DNA of 64,000 nucleotides from Sphingopyxis sp. (GCF_019459305.1 NZ_JAIBES010000045.1:1-64000); one strand, 5' to 3'; positions 9,519-19,994 are shown, counted from the stretch's first letter. Numbers and translations: made by a program. Notes: generated from the sequence alone by a model not told the origin.

Positions 9519-11309
9519 TTACATCAGGAAGGAAATCGCAACCACTGTCGCGGCGCCGACGCACAAGGTCATCGGAATGCCCGCCTTGAAAAAATCGACG
9601 AAACGGTAATTGCCCGCGGCATAGACGAGGGTGTTCGTCTGATATCCGATCGGGGTCGCGAAGCTGGCCGACGCCGCGAACATCACCGCGACCACAAGGG
9701 GGTAGGGATCAACACCCAGGTCGCGAGCGACCGCGATCGCCAGCGGCGTGACGAGGATCGCGACCGCGTTGTTGGTGACAATCTCGGTCAGCAGGACCGA
9801 CACGATATAGGTCGCAAGCACCAGACCCCATGGCGGCACATCGCGCAGGAAGGGGGTCATTTCCGCGACCACCAGCGCGACGCTGCCTGAATTTTCAAGC
9901 GCCAGCCCAACTGCCAACATGGCAAAGATCAGCACCAATACATTGCCGTCGATCGAATCCCATGCCTCATCGGCATCGATGCACCGCGTCACAAGGATCA
10001 GCCCAACGCCGATGATCGCGGCGACGCCGATATCCATGATGTTAAAGGTCGCCAGCATCACCACACCGATCAGCGCGCCAATCGCGATCGGCGCCTTGCT
10101 GCGCCGAAACTCGCGTTCGGTGGTCGAACCCACGCCGTACAGGTGGGGATTGCCATACATCTGCTCGATCTGGTCGGCGGGGCCGGTGACCAGCACGCGG
10201 TCGATGGCCTGAACCCGCGCATTGGGCAGATCGGGGCCGGGCGTCTTGCGAAAGCGCGCGATGCCAAGGATGCGGACGCGCAGCGCCGACAGGAAGGGTA
10301 TCTCGATCAGCCGCCGCCCGATCGCCGGATGGCTGGGAGCAATCATCGCTTCGACGATCGTCTCGTCTTCCTGATCGACATTGTCATGCCCCGCGGTCAA
10401 ACCGATCGAGACATTTCTATTAGCACGCAGCGACAGCAGCTCGGCGAGTTCGAGCCGCAGCACCAGCCGGTCATCCGCCTCCAGCACTTCGTCGACCAGC
10501 CCCGTGCGTCGCAGCGCGGCGCCGCGCTTGAGGCCGACGAGCTTGACGTTGGCTCGTTTGGCGAGCGGAATGTCGCCGACCCGCCGCCCGACCAGATTGC
10601 CGTCCTTCAATACCCGAACTTCCGACAGGAAAGCGCGATGATCCTGGCTGAGCGCGATCTGGCTTGGCGATTCATCGGGCAGGAAACGGCGCGCGATAAA
10701 CAGCATCGCAAACGCCCCCACCACACCCGCCACAAGACCGATGGGGGTGATCGTGAAAATGCCGAAGCGATTGAGCCCGGCGTCCTCGGCAACCGATGCC
10801 ACCAGCAAGTTGGTCGACGTGCCGATCAGCGTGGTCGTACCGCCAAGGATCGCGACATAGGACAGCGGGATCAGCAGCCGTTTTGCACTCAGTCCGAGCG
10901 CCTGCGCCAGTTTGAGCATGATCGGAATCATCACGACGACGACGGGCGTGTTGTTCAGGAACGCCGAGGCGACATAAACGCCCAGAAACATCTCGGCGAG
11001 TGCCAGTTTCGGATGCAACTGGGCCCGCGCGATGATGCGGCTGGCGATGGCGTCGAGCGTGCCTGTGCGCAGCAGCGCGCCCGACAGGATGAACATCGCC
11101 CCGATTGTCACGGGCGCCGAATTGGAAAAGACCGAGAAGAGATCCTTGCCCGACAAAATGCCGAGGAATAGGAAAGTACAGGTGCCAAGGATCGCGACGA
11201 CGGTCGCAGGAAACCGCTCCATGACGAAGCCGACGAACATCACGCTCAACACGGCGAGACCGATGACATCCTGATATTCGGCAATGAAGGCCTGAGCGGC
11301 CGCAATCAT
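9519..11309 (-). CDS. SLC13/DASS-type permease with TrkA-C domains
   Basis: The 596-residue membrane protein has SLC13-type transmembrane blocks at both ends (TVVAILGTCTFLFLG near the N-terminus; TNNAVAILVTPLAIA near the C-terminus). A soluble middle section of about 210-390 looks like two TrkA-C/RCK-C domains. This layout is common in bacterial sulfate or dicarboxylate permeases whose soluble part is thought to regulate transport. It lies upstream of the two DAACS genes on the same strand, making three anion carriers in 4.5 kb. The substrate is not clear from sequence. Confidence 0.9.
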   Translation of the reverse strand: MIAAAQAFIAEYQDVIGLAVLSVMFVGFVMERFPATVVAILGTCTFLFLGILSGKDLFSVFSNSAPVTIGAMFILSGALLRTGTLDAIASRIIARAQLHPKLALAEMFLGVYVASAFLNNTPVVVVMIPIMLKLAQALGLSAKRLLIPLSYVAILGGTTTLIGTSTNLLVASVAEDAGLNRFGIFTITPIGLVAGVVGAFAMLFIARRFLPDESPSQIALSQDHRAFLSEVRVLKDGNLVGRRVGDIPLAKRANVKLVGLKRGAALRRTGLVDEVLEADDRLVLRLELAELLSLRANRNVSIGLTAGHDNVDQEDETIVEAMIAPSHPAIGRRLIEIPFLSALRVRILGIARFRKTPGPDLPNARVQAIDRVLVTGPADQIEQMYGNPHLYGVGSTTEREFRRSKAPIAIGALIGVVMLATFNIMDIGVAAIIGVGLILVTRCIDADEAWDSIDGNVLVLIFAMLAVGLALENSGSVALVVAEMTPFLRDVPPWGLVLATYIVSVLLTEIVTNNAVAILVTPLAIAVARDLGVDPYPLVVAVMFAASASFATPIGYQTNTLVYAAGNYRFVDFFKAGIPMTLCVGAATVVAISFLM

Positions 11310-11316
11310 GTGTCAG

Positions 11317-12393
11317 TCACCCGCATTGCGCGCGGTGAAGCAATTTGTGATCGGCCAGCACAAGCGCCATCATCGCCTCGACGACCGGGGCGCCGCGGAT
11401 GCCGACGCACGGATCGTGGCGGCCCTTGGTGACGATGTCGGCGGCCTCGCCTGCCTTGTTGATTGTCGGCACCGGCGTCAGGATCGAGCTGGTCGGCTTG
11501 AACGCGACGCGGACGACGACCGGCTGGCCGGTCGAAATGCCGCCTGCGATGCCGCCGGCGTTGTTCGACAGGAAATCGGGGCGGTTGCTGCCGTCGGTCG
11601 CAGGGCGCATCGGGTCGGCATTTTCCTCGCCGCGCAGCCGCGCCGCTTGAAAACCCGCACCAATTTCGACGCCCTTGACCGCGTTGATGCCCATCATAGC
11701 GGCAGCAAGGTCGCTGTCGAGCTTGGCATAGATCGGCGCGCCCCAACCGGCGGGAACGCCGCTGGCGGCGCATTCGATCACCGCGCCGAGCGAGCTGCCC
11801 GATTTGCGCGCGGTGTCCATCAGCCCTTCCCAGCGCTGTGCCGCCGCGGGATCGGGACAGAAAAAGGGATTGCGATCAATTTCTTCGAGGTCGAAATTGG
11901 CAGGGTCGATAGCATCGCCGCCGATTTCGGCGACCCATGCGTGGATCTGCACCTCGGGGATCACCAGCCGCGCGACGCCGCCCGCGGCCACCCGCGCCGC
12001 GGTCTCGCGCGCGCTCGACCGGCCGCCGCCACGATAATCGCGGATGCCATATTTGGCATCATAGCTGTAATCGGCGTGACCAGGGCGATAGGCCTGCGCG
12101 ATGTCGCCATAATCTTTCGATCGCTGGTCGACATTGTCGATCATCAGGCTGATCGGCGTGCCCGTCGTCTTGCCTTCGAACACCCCCGACAGGACACGGA
12201 CCTGGTCGGGTTCCTGCCGCTGCGTCGTGTGGCGCGACTGGCCGGGGCGGCGCTTGTCGAGGAAAGGCTGGATATCGGCTTCGGACAGCGACAGCCGCGG
12301 CGGGCAGCCATCGACCACGGCGCCGAGCGCGGGGCCATGACTTTCCCCCCAGGTGGTAAAGCGAAGAACGCGTCCGAAGCTGTTGAAACTCAT
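11317..12393 (-). CDS. aroC: Chorismate synthase
   Basis: This enzyme converts 5-enolpyruvylshikimate-3-phosphate to chorismate with reduced FMN, the last shikimate-pathway step. The 358-residue protein shows the family signatures [17 protein letters not shown] near the start, [29 protein letters not shown] in the middle (given here in pieces: [26 protein letters not shown]) and [15 protein letters not shown] towards the end. It ends 7 bases before the SLC13 gene start. It is the third gene down from fabI on this strand. Confidence 0.97.
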   Translation of the reverse strand: MSFNSFGRVLRFTTWGESHGPALGAVVDGCPPRLSLSEADIQPFLDKRRPGQSRHTTQRQEPDQVRVLSGVFEGKTTGTPISLMIDNVDQRSKDYGDIAQAYRPGHADYSYDAKYGIRDYRGGGRSSARETAARVAAGGVARLVIPEVQIHAWVAEIGGDAIDPANFDLEEIDRNPFFCPDPAAAQRWEGLMDTARKSGSSLGAVIECAASGVPAGWGAPIYAKLDSDLAAAMMGINAVKGVEIGAGFQAARLRGEENADPMRPATDGSNRPDFLSNNAGGIAGGISTGQPVVVRVAFKPTSSILTPVPTINKAGEAADIVTKGRHDPCVGIRGAPVVEAMMALVLADHKLLHRAQCG

Positions 12394-12396
12394 CGC

Positions 12397-12927
12397 CTAT
12401 CCCATCCGGCCGAATGCAGGTGCATAGTCTGCCCGCCCGCCTAGCGGCCAAGCCGCGTTCGAGTCCAGCATCATCGCCATGAAATGCGGGTCGGCGAAAG
12501 GAGAGGTAAAACGCGCGGCAAGTTCGGGCGAGTAGCCGAAGCGCGGGTAGTAGTTTTCGTGGCCAAGGACAAAACTCATCGCACATCCCTGTTCGCGCAG
12601 CGCCGCGAGTCCAGCGCAGATTAGCGCGTAGCCAATACCATAGCCATGCAACGCCGGTGTGACGGCGACGGGCGCGAGCCCTGCCGCCGACAAAGTCTGG
12701 CCGTCGGCTTCGACCGCCATCCGACTGAACATCGCATGCCCCGCAACGGAGCCGCCCTGTTCCGCGACTAGCGAAACCAATGTGTCGCCGTCCGCGTCCA
12801 ACGCCCGCACCAAATCAGCCTCGCCCTGATGACCGAGCTCGGTCGTCGCAAACGCGGCGCGGTGAAGTGCGTCGATAGTGCCGCCATCCGCCGCCGCCGC
12901 GGCGCGGATGACGAGCCCCTCAGACAA
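12397..12927 (-). CDS. GNAT-family N-acetyltransferase
   Basis: The 176-residue protein has a GNAT fold of the YhbS type: VTPALHGYGIGYALICAGLAAL (about residues 88-109) matches the acetyl-CoA pyrophosphate-binding region, followed by VLGHENYYPRFGYSPE, typical of this subgroup. The acceptor substrate is unknown. The start is TTG within TTGTCTGA, overlapping the fabI stop by 8 bases, so it is probably translated together with fabI. It ends just before aroC. Confidence 0.88.
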   Translation of the reverse strand: MSEGLVIRAAAAADGGTIDALHRAAFATTELGHQGEADLVRALDADGDTLVSLVAEQGGSVAGHAMFSRMAVEADGQTLSAAGLAPVAVTPALHGYGIGYALICAGLAALREQGCAMSFVLGHENYYPRFGYSPELAARFTSPFADPHFMAMMLDSNAAWPLGGRADYAPAFGRMG

Positions 12928-13747
12928 GCGCGATGTCCGGGGCGTCTTCCTGTTTCATGCCGACGGTGTGGTAGCCTGCATCGACATGGTGCGTCTCGCC
13001 GGTCACGCCGCTCGCCAGATCGCTGAGCAGATACAGCGCCGAACCACCAACATCGTCGATGGTGACGTTGCGGCGCAGCGGGGCATTATGCTCGTTCCAT
13101 TTGAGGATCAGGCGGAAGTCGCCGATGCCCGATGCGGCGAGCGTCTTGATCGGCCCCGCCGAGATCGCGTTCACGCGCACCCCCTGCGGACCGTAATCAT
13201 TGGCGAGATATTTCACGCTGGTTTCCAGCGCCGACTTGGCGACGCCCATGACGTTATAGTGCGGGATCACCTTTTCGGCACCATAATAGCTCAAGGTAAG
13301 CATCGCGCCGCCGCCCTTGCCGGTTTCGGGATCGAGCGGCGGCATCATCGCGACCGCGCGTTTGGCGACCGCGGTAAAGCTGTAGACGCTGATGTTCATC
13401 GTCATCAGGAAGTCGTCGAGCGTCACATCGGCGTAATGGCCGCGCAGCGCCTCCTTGTTGGTATAACCGATGGCGTGGACGACAAAGTCGATCGTCGGCC
13501 AGCGCGCCGCGAGCGTCGCGAAGGTCGCATCGAGATTGTCCATGTCCGACACGTCGCAATCGATCAGCAGATCGCAGCCGAGTTCGTCGGCCAGCGGCTT
13601 CACCCGCTTGAGCATCACATCGCCCTGATAAGAAATCGCCAGTTCGGCGCCATGCGCGCTGAGCGCCTTGGCAATGCCCCAGGCGAGCGACTTGTCGTTG
13701 GCGAGCCCCATGATCAGCCCGCGCTTGCCCTGCATCAAACCCGTCAT
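12920..13747 (-). CDS. fabI: Enoyl-[acyl-carrier-protein] reductase (NADH)
   Basis: FabI reduces trans-2-enoyl-ACP in the last step of each fatty acid elongation round. The 275-residue protein has GLANDKSLAWGIAKAL at the nucleotide-binding end, the SYYGAEKVIPHYNVMGVAK region carrying the Tyr-x6-Lys catalytic pair, and SAGPIKTLAASGI in the substrate loop. All are typical of FabI and not of FabL or FabV. Its ATG overlaps the stop of the yihY-like gene (ATGA). It is the middle member of a coupled trio. Confidence 0.97.
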   Translation of the reverse strand: MTGLMQGKRGLIMGLANDKSLAWGIAKALSAHGAELAISYQGDVMLKRVKPLADELGCDLLIDCDVSDMDNLDATFATLAARWPTIDFVVHAIGYTNKEALRGHYADVTLDDFLMTMNISVYSFTAVAKRAVAMMPPLDPETGKGGGAMLTLSYYGAEKVIPHYNVMGVAKSALETSVKYLANDYGPQGVRVNAISAGPIKTLAASGIGDFRLILKWNEHNAPLRRNVTIDDVGGSALYLLSDLASGVTGETHHVDAGYHTVGMKQEDAPDIALV

Positions 13748-14841
13748 TCTGCGTCTCCGGCCTTTTCCATTATGATATCGTCGACGGGTCCAATAGCGTC
13801 GCGGCCCAAATCCTCAACCTCGACGAGCGCGGCGTTGAGTTCGGCGCCCATCACCATACCCAATCCGACGAGATAGAAAAAGAACAGCGCGACCATCACA
13901 CCCGCGAGGCTGCCGTAGGTTGCGTCATAGCTGAGCAGGCTGGCGAGCAGCGGCGGCAGCGCGAGGGTGACGCCAATCCACCACAGCGTCGTGAACAGCG
14001 CGCCCGGCCATTTGGGGAACTTCCGCGTCCGGTACTTGGACGGGGTGAGCGAGTAAAACAGCATGTAGATCGCGACGAACAGGCCCAGGCCCGAGACCCC
14101 GCGCGAGATTGCGACGACCCCCCATGACTGATATTGTTCGGGCAGGACGCGCGTCACAAATTGTTCGATGCCGACGATCAGCACCTGCATGCTGAATGAC
14201 AGCAGCATCAACACGACCGCGCCGGTGATGATGCCGATCGACAGCAGCCGGTAATGAAAGAAACCCTTGCTGAAATGCGTGCCATAGGCGCGGCGCAAAA
14301 TGTCGCGCACCGTCTCGATCAAACTGCCCACCGTCCACAGCGCAACGAGCGCGCCAAGCCATAGGAAAATGCCTGTTCGCGCGCTCATCACTTCGCGGAT
14401 CGGCCCCGACAATGCGTTGGCGACGGTCGGCGGCATGGTCGAAAACACCGCCTCGATCGCCGCTTCGCCGCCGACGCTGCCGCCGAGCAGCGAGAAGGCG
14501 GCTGCGAGCAGGATGAAGAAGGGGAAAAGCGCGATCAGCGCCAGGTAGGCAAGATTACCGGCGTGGATGAAGCCGTCGGTATAGGTGCCGACGACGACGC
14601 GGCGGACAATTTTGAAAGCACGCGTCCCCGGACCCAGCGTTTCGCGCCCGCGATGGATCAGCCCTTGGGCGCGGGCGCGCAGATGGAACCGCTTGGCGCG
14701 CTCGGCACGCGCTTCGGGCGAATGCGGCGAATGGCCGCCCGCCAGAAATTCCTGATCGACCTCATTGGCAACCCGCCGTGCCAGTTCGTCGATGGCGGCG
14801 GCCTCGGCGGCCGTGCGGCCTTTGGGGGTGGCATCAGCCAC
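13744..14841 (-). CDS. YihY/BrkB-family inner-membrane protein
   Basis: The 365-residue protein has about 100 soluble N-terminal residues, then six hydrophobic helices in the YihY/BrkB arrangement, including LAYLALIALFPFFILLAAAF and WPGALFTTLWWIGVTLALPP. The family was once called ribonuclease BN, but that name came from a misassignment and the function is unknown. The start is GTG. It lies just after the dnaJ-like gene and its stop overlaps the fabI start. Confidence 0.9.
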   Translation of the reverse strand: MADATPKGRTAAEAAAIDELARRVANEVDQEFLAGGHSPHSPEARAERAKRFHLRARAQGLIHRGRETLGPGTRAFKIVRRVVVGTYTDGFIHAGNLAYLALIALFPFFILLAAAFSLLGGSVGGEAAIEAVFSTMPPTVANALSGPIREVMSARTGIFLWLGALVALWTVGSLIETVRDILRRAYGTHFSKGFFHYRLLSIGIITGAVVLMLLSFSMQVLIVGIEQFVTRVLPEQYQSWGVVAISRGVSGLGLFVAIYMLFYSLTPSKYRTRKFPKWPGALFTTLWWIGVTLALPPLLASLLSYDATYGSLAGVMVALFFFYLVGLGMVMGAELNAALVEVEDLGRDAIGPVDDIIMEKAGDAE

Positions 14842-14844
14842 GCA

Positions 14845-15780
14845 TCAGACGCCGAGGTCCGCCCGCACCGCGCGCGGATCTGTCCAATCGCCGAGCAAGG
14901 CCGACAGCGCAGTATTGTCGGCGGGCAGATCGACCATCAAGCGGACGAGTTGGTCACCGCGATCACCGCTCTTCTGGCTGAAACCCTTTCCTTTCAGCCG
15001 CATGACTTTGCCCGACGTCGATCCGGCGGGGATCGACAGCATCACCGGACCATCGACGGTCGGCACCTTGACCTTGGCGCCCTTGACCGCCTCGTCGAGC
15101 GTCACCGGCAGGTCGAGCCGGATGTTGGCGCCGTCTCTCTCGAAAAACGGATGGTCCTTCACGGTGATCGTAACGATCCCGTCGCCAGTCCCGCCCGGTC
15201 CCGGCTGACCCTTGCCGGCGAGGCGCATCTGGGTGCCGCTTTCAACCCCGGCGGGCAGTTTCAGGTCGATCGTGCCGCCATTGGCGAGCGTGATCCGCTG
15301 CGGCGCCCGCGTCGCGGCATCGACGAACGACACCGCCAAGCGATAGGCGACGTTGGCGCCCTTTGGCGGCGGCGCGCTGCGGCCGCCAAAACCGCCAAAT
15401 CCGCCGCCCGCCGCGGCGCCACCGCCGCGCCCGAACAGGCCTTCGAAAATATCGCCGAAATCGGCGCCTTCGTTGCCGAAGCCGCTGAAGCCGCCCGGCC
15501 CGCTACGCTGATCGCCGCGAAATCCGCCCCCGCCGCCATAGCCGAACGGCATCGCCGGATTGCCGTCGCCATCGATCTCGCCGCGGTCGAACTGCGCGCG
15601 CTTCGTTTTATCCGAAAGAATGTCGTACGCCCGCGTGACCTCGGAGAATTTCTCCGACGCCTTCGGGTTGTCCTTGTTCTTGTCGGGGTGCAATTCCTTG
15701 GCGAGCTTGCGATAGGCGGATTTGATCTCCGCTTCGCTCGCGCCTTTTGCGACGCCAAGGATGGAATAGGGATCTGCCAT
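14845..15780 (-). CDS. DnaJ C-terminal-domain protein (CbpA-like co-chaperone)
   Basis: A 311-residue J-domain co-chaperone. The J domain is at 4-66 with HPD in ELHPDKNKD, followed by a Gly/Phe-rich linker (about 75-130, many GGFGGFGG-like runs) and the beta-sandwich C-terminal domains from about 140. The cysteine zinc-finger repeats of full DnaJ are absent, so this is a type II/CbpA-like protein that works with DnaK. It is followed directly by the yihY-fabI chain and is divergent from pdxH. Confidence 0.92.
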   Translation of the reverse strand: MADPYSILGVAKGASEAEIKSAYRKLAKELHPDKNKDNPKASEKFSEVTRAYDILSDKTKRAQFDRGEIDGDGNPAMPFGYGGGGGFRGDQRSGPGGFSGFGNEGADFGDIFEGLFGRGGGAAAGGGFGGFGGRSAPPPKGANVAYRLAVSFVDAATRAPQRITLANGGTIDLKLPAGVESGTQMRLAGKGQPGPGGTGDGIVTITVKDHPFFERDGANIRLDLPVTLDEAVKGAKVKVPTVDGPVMLSIPAGSTSGKVMRLKGKGFSQKSGDRGDQLVRLMVDLPADNTALSALLGDWTDPRAVRADLGV

Positions 15781-15905
15781 ATTGTTCCTGTAGCCCGATA
15801 AGTGATTGGCCGGGAAGGCCCGATTGCGCGTCGATGTGGGAATGTGCCTCTAAGCGGTCAAGTTCCGCCTTTCGTGTGGCCTCGCACCGCAGTATGACCG
15901 CGCGC

Positions 15906-16484
15906 ATGACAGATGATCCCTTTACCCTGTTCGACGACTGGTTTGTCGAGGCGCGGGCCAGCGAGCCCAACGATGCCAATGCGATGGCCCTCGCCACAAC
16001 AACGCCGGACGGGCATCCGTCGCTGCGCATGGTGCTGCTCAAGGGGCATGGTCCTGACGGGTTTGTGTTTTACACCAATCTCGACAGCCGCAAGGGCGGC
16101 GAACTGGCGGCCAATCCGTACGTCGCTTTGCTCTTTCACTGGAAATCACTGCGGCGGCAGATCCGCATCGAAGGATCAGTGGCGCCGGTCGACGACGCAA
16201 CCGCCGACGCCTATTTCGCCACGCGCAGCCGCGACAGCCAGCTCGGTGCATGGGCGAGCGACCAGTCGCGTCCACTCGCCGACCGTGCGACCTTTGAGGC
16301 TCGCTTCGCCGACATGCAGGCGCGGTTCGATGGACTGGTTGTCCCGCGGCCGCCGCGCTGGTCGGGTTGGCGGGTGACGCCATCGGCGATCGAATTCTGG
16401 CAGGATCGCGCCCACCGGCTGCACGAGCGCACGGTTTATACACGCACTGGCGATGCCTGGTCGAGCGGGATGCTGTACCCATGA
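15906..16484 (+). CDS. pdxH: Pyridoxamine 5'-phosphate oxidase
   Basis: PdxH uses FMN to oxidise pyridoxine or pyridoxamine 5'-phosphate to PLP. The 192-residue protein contains [24 protein letters not shown] in its FMN-binding half (quoted only as a region, about 40-63) and ends in the family C-terminus with [16 protein letters not shown]. The open frame extends to 15747, but that part is not PdxH-like. The ATG at 15906, or 15894 four codons earlier, gives the right length. The stop overlaps the next gene's start. Confidence 0.95.
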   Translation: MTDDPFTLFDDWFVEARASEPNDANAMALATTTPDGHPSLRMVLLKGHGPDGFVFYTNLDSRKGGELAANPYVALLFHWKSLRRQIRIEGSVAPVDDATADAYFATRSRDSQLGAWASDQSRPLADRATFEARFADMQARFDGLVVPRPPRWSGWRVTPSAIEFWQDRAHRLHERTVYTRTGDAWSSGMLYP

Positions 16485-17314
16485 GCGCGGCGCGGCGGCT
16501 GCCGATCAGCCAGGTCGATGCCTTTGCCGACCGCCCGTTTACCGGCAACCCAGCGGCGGTGATGCCGCTCGAGGAATGGCTGGGCGATGGCGTGCTGCAG
16601 GCAATCGCCGCGGAAAACAACCTGGCCGAAACCGCCTTCCTGATCCCCGACGAGAGCGGTGAGGCCGATTATGAGCTGCGCTGGTTCACCCCGACCGTCG
16701 AGGTCGCGCTGTGCGGCCATGCTACGCTAGCTTGCGGCCATGTGCTGTTGTCGGCGGCACCATGGCGTCAGGAAATGCGCTTTCGCACGCGCAAGGCGGG
16801 CATTTTGCAGGTGGCGCGCATCCATGGAGATGAAGGCGACGAAGAAGGCTATCGCATGGCGTTGCCGTCCTATCCGCCCGCACCCAAAGCGATGCCCGAT
16901 ATCGTCCGCGCGCTTGGCGGCGATCCGGTCGAGACGCAGTGGCACCCCGGCGGTTATGCGATCATCGCCTATCGCGATGCGGCGAGCGTCCGTGCGCTGG
17001 CGCCCGATTTCCGCGCACTCAAGGAAGGCGGCGACGTGCTCTATATTGCGACTGCGCCCGGCGACGGCGACCCGTCGGGGGCCGATGTGATCAGCCGCGC
17101 CTTTGCTCCCGGCGCCGGGATAGACGAAGATCCGGTCACCGGTTCGGCACACAGCGTGCTGACCCCCTATTGGGCGGCGCGGCTTGGGCGCGATCGGTTT
17201 GCGGCCTATCAGGCGAGCGCGCGCGGTGGCCATGTCGGCTGCCGCCTTGACGGCGACATGGTCGAACTGACCGGCCGCTGCGTTACGACGCTGGTTGGGG
17301 ATTTCCTGCTATAA
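16481..17314 (+). CDS. PhzF-family isomerase-like protein
   Basis: The 277-residue protein has the PhzF/diaminopimelate-epimerase-like fold: [17 protein letters not shown] at the start, NLAETAFL with the conserved glutamate, [10 protein letters not shown], and [11 protein letters not shown] near the C-terminus. Bacterial members outside phenazine clusters have unknown substrates, and there are no other phenazine genes here. The start at 16481 (ATGA) overlaps the pdxH stop, although the frame is open further upstream. The 3' end overlaps the convergent hydrolase gene by 6 bases. Confidence 0.9.
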   Translation: MSAARRLPISQVDAFADRPFTGNPAAVMPLEEWLGDGVLQAIAAENNLAETAFLIPDESGEADYELRWFTPTVEVALCGHATLACGHVLLSAAPWRQEMRFRTRKAGILQVARIHGDEGDEEGYRMALPSYPPAPKAMPDIVRALGGDPVETQWHPGGYAIIAYRDAASVRALAPDFRALKEGGDVLYIATAPGDGDPSGADVISRAFAPGAGIDEDPVTGSAHSVLTPYWAARLGRDRFAAYQASARGGHVGCRLDGDMVELTGRCVTTLVGDFLL

Positions 17315-18466
17315 CGCCGCGGTCAGATCGGCGAGATGGCGGCGCAGCGCCGGAAACTGGTCGCCCTTGGTGACCCCCAACCGGACTATCGTCACCCGCT
17401 GCGACGGTGACACGATGATATATTGCCCCTGATGGCCGATGCAGGCGAACAGGTCGTTGGGACCGCGGTCGGGCCATAGGGCAGGCTGCGCCCCTGCGGG
17501 ACGCTTGCGGTTGAGCCAGATATGCCCGCCATAGCCGCCGTCCTTCGCCGACGGGCTGAGCATGAAGTCCATCCAGCTTTCGGGCAGCAGCCGCTGGCCA
17601 TTCACCACGCCATGGTTGCGCAAAAACTCGCCAAAGCGGGCATAGTCGCGCGCGGTCGCGTGCATGATCGAGCCGCCGATCATCGTGCCGCTGGCGTCGA
17701 ACTCGGGAGTCAGGCTGCTCATGCCCAGCGGCTCGACGAGTCGGCCCGCGATGAACTCGCGCATCGCGTCGCGCCGCGCGGCCGGGTTTTGCGAAGGGGT
17801 CAGCGTGTCGGCGATGATGTCGGACAGGATAACGCTGGTCGCCGAGCTGTAGTTGAAAATTTCGCCGGGCTGCGCTGCCGCGGGCTTGGTCTCGGCAAAC
17901 CCGGCCATGTCCGCGGCGCCGGGGCCGAATAGCATATCAACGGTATCGCCCCGCCACACAGGATCGCCATTCTCGACATGCTCAAGCCCCGCCGACATAT
18001 GCAGCAAATTTTTGAGCGTGATCGCGCCGCGCGGATCGCCGCTGCGCTGCCAGGCAGCGACCGGTGCCGGTCCATCGAGCGCCAATTGCCCGTCGGCGAC
18101 GAGGAAGCCGGTGAGCACCGCGGTGATGCTTTTCGCCATCGACCAGCTGATTAGCTTGGTTTCGGGACCGAAGCCGGCGGCATAGCGTTCATAGATCGGA
18201 TCACCATCACGCAGGATAAACAGCGCCCGGGTCTGTCCGACATCCTGGGCATTGACGAACAAGGCATCGGCGCGCGCCTTGATAGCGGCGGGCAGCGCGG
18301 GCAGCGGTTGCGGGGTGTCGGTCGCGGCCACGCCATCGAGCGACGCGCCGAATTTGGGCGCGGGCGACGCGGGCGCCATATTGCCCTGCCCCGCCGCCTG
18401 TACCAGCGACAAGGCGCCGAGCATCGCGAGAGCGGCACTTGCCAGCAGCCGTTTTTTGGTGATCAT
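17309..18466 (-). CDS. Serine hydrolase, beta-lactamase class C fold
   Basis: The 385-residue protein starts with a signal peptide (about 1-24, ending near VQAAG) and has the catalytic SxxK at S109-K112 (SMAK) and a YSS-type second motif in NYSSATS. This is the penicillin-binding/esterase fold; true beta-lactamase activity is not implied. The frame is open to 18664, but the ATG at 18466 begins right at the signal peptide. It is divergent from the next gene with only 7 bases between the starts. Confidence 0.88.
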   Translation of the reverse strand: MITKKRLLASAALAMLGALSLVQAAGQGNMAPASPAPKFGASLDGVAATDTPQPLPALPAAIKARADALFVNAQDVGQTRALFILRDGDPIYERYAAGFGPETKLISWSMAKSITAVLTGFLVADGQLALDGPAPVAAWQRSGDPRGAITLKNLLHMSAGLEHVENGDPVWRGDTVDMLFGPGAADMAGFAETKPAAAQPGEIFNYSSATSVILSDIIADTLTPSQNPAARRDAMREFIAGRLVEPLGMSSLTPEFDASGTMIGGSIMHATARDYARFGEFLRNHGVVNGQRLLPESWMDFMLSPSAKDGGYGGHIWLNRKRPAGAQPALWPDRGPNDLFACIGHQGQYIIVSPSQRVTIVRLGVTKGDQFPALRRHLADLTAAL

Positions 18467-18473
18467 GGATTGA

Positions 18474-18896
18474 GTGACTAGCACCAACCCGACCGGTCCT
18501 TCAACGGGCGAGACGCCGACCTCGGCAGCTCTGCCCGAAACCCACGCCCCGCCCCAACCGCGCCCGCGCAAAACGCCGAGCAGCTGGGGCGGCTGCCTGC
18601 CGTGGCTGGTCGTGCTCGCGGTGCTGCTGACCGGCTTCGCGATCTGGAAATTCCCGTCGTTCAAGGCCCAGGCCGAACTCGGATCGGCCTATGCGGCGCG
18701 CGTCGGCTGTTCGTGCCGCTATGTCCAGGCACGCAGCCTGGAGAGCTGCCAAAGCGATTTCGAGCCGGGGATGGAGATGGTGTCGCTGAGCGAAGACCCG
18801 GCGACCAAAACCGTGACCGGCAGCGTCCCGCTGCTCGCCTCGCGCAGCGCGCGCTATGCGGGCGCCAGCGGCTGCTTGCTGCGGCCCGAAGACTAA
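18474..18896 (+). CDS. Hypothetical single-pass membrane protein
   Basis: Not recognised. The 140-residue protein has a Pro-rich cytoplasmic N-terminus (about 1-40), one membrane segment LPWLVVLAVLLTGFAIW (about 43-59), and an outer domain with four cysteines (GCSCRYV, LESCQSD, GCLLRPED) that could form disulfides. The start is GTG, 7 bases from the divergent hydrolase start, so both genes must have promoters inside each other. The sequence is well formed and is preferred over the antisense frames. Confidence 0.65.
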   Translation: MTSTNPTGPSTGETPTSAALPETHAPPQPRPRKTPSSWGGCLPWLVVLAVLLTGFAIWKFPSFKAQAELGSAYAARVGCSCRYVQARSLESCQSDFEPGMEMVSLSEDPATKTVTGSVPLLASRSARYAGASGCLLRPED

Positions 18897-19064
18897 GGCG
18901 CGATCCGCCGCGCCGCGAGCGCGACCGCCGCCGGGGCGCCGAACCCCAGCAACTCCCGCTTCCTCGGCCCGGCCGTAGCCGGCGACACGCGCATGACCAG
19001 CCCCCCAGGCGGGCGGCGAATACACCGCCCGTCACTTTTTTGGTCAAAGGGAAATTGCAATAAT

Positions 19065-19994
19065 TCAGTCGGTCTCGAGGAAATCGTCCATCGCGGCATT
19101 AACCGCGTCCGGCGCCTCCCACGGCACGAAATGGCCGCAATCGGGAACATGCTTGATCCGCACATTGGGGACAAGGTCGGCGATCCCGTCAAGGTTGCAC
19201 GGCGGCAGCGCGACATCGTCGAGCGCCCAGATGACAAGCGTCGGAATGGTGAGCTTGGGAAACGGCATCGCGGGCGGTTCGGCATAGGGCGCATCCATCG
19301 CCGGGACCACCGCGGGCGATCCGCGATACCAGTTGATCATCGCGTGGCACGCATCACGGTCCTCCCAATCTTTCAGCAACCGCGCGATTTCGTCGGGCGG
19401 CTGGATGCCTCCGCTGGGAACGCGTCCCGCGAAGGCATGCGCAAGGATGCCGGCGATGCCATGTTCATCGATGATCGCGTCGCTCGCGGGATCGCGAAAG
19501 ATGCTGATGTACTGGCTCGCTGCGCGCTGCTGTTCATTGGTGAGAAGCAGGCGCTGAAAGATCGCTGGGTGCGGCGCATTGGCGATGACCGCACGTGACA
19601 CGCGCCCCGACCACGCCGGATGCAGCCCGTTCGGCTGGCCGCCCAACGCCACCCCCCAGGCAATCGCCCCGCCCCAGTCGTGGCCGATAATGGTGAACTC
19701 CTCGATACCCAGCGCATCGGCGAGCGCGAAAATATCGGCGATCAACTTGTCGGGGGTGTAGGACGCCGCGTCCTGCGGCTTCGACGACCCGCGATACCCG
19801 CGCTGGTCGGGCGCGATGCAGCGAAAGCGTTTCGAAAAATGCGGTAGCTGATAGCGCCAGGTACGATGCGATTCGGGGAAGCCGTGAAGGAAAATCAGCG
19901 CGGGCGCATCGCGCGGACCCATGTCGACGACGTCGAGTTCGACGCCGGTCGAAAGCTTCACGCGCTGTTGTTCGAAATCGCCGATCATCGACAT
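19065..19994 (-). CDS. Alpha/beta hydrolase, epoxide hydrolase-like
   Basis: The 309-residue protein has the oxyanion motif HGFP at 37-40, a nucleophile elbow GHDWGG with aspartate D106 as the expected nucleophile, and the catalytic histidine H288 in DCGHFVPWE. An Asp nucleophile points to epoxide hydrolases, haloalkane or fluoroacetate dehalogenases rather than esterases. The start is preceded by a strong ribosome site (GGGGGAG). It stands alone, with 168 bases to the left in which I see no feature. Confidence 0.88.
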   Translation of the reverse strand: MSMIGDFEQQRVKLSTGVELDVVDMGPRDAPALIFLHGFPESHRTWRYQLPHFSKRFRCIAPDQRGYRGSSKPQDAASYTPDKLIADIFALADALGIEEFTIIGHDWGGAIAWGVALGGQPNGLHPAWSGRVSRAVIANAPHPAIFQRLLLTNEQQRAASQYISIFRDPASDAIIDEHGIAGILAHAFAGRVPSGGIQPPDEIARLLKDWEDRDACHAMINWYRGSPAVVPAMDAPYAEPPAMPFPKLTIPTLVIWALDDVALPPCNLDGIADLVPNVRIKHVPDCGHFVPWEAPDAVNAAMDDFLETD

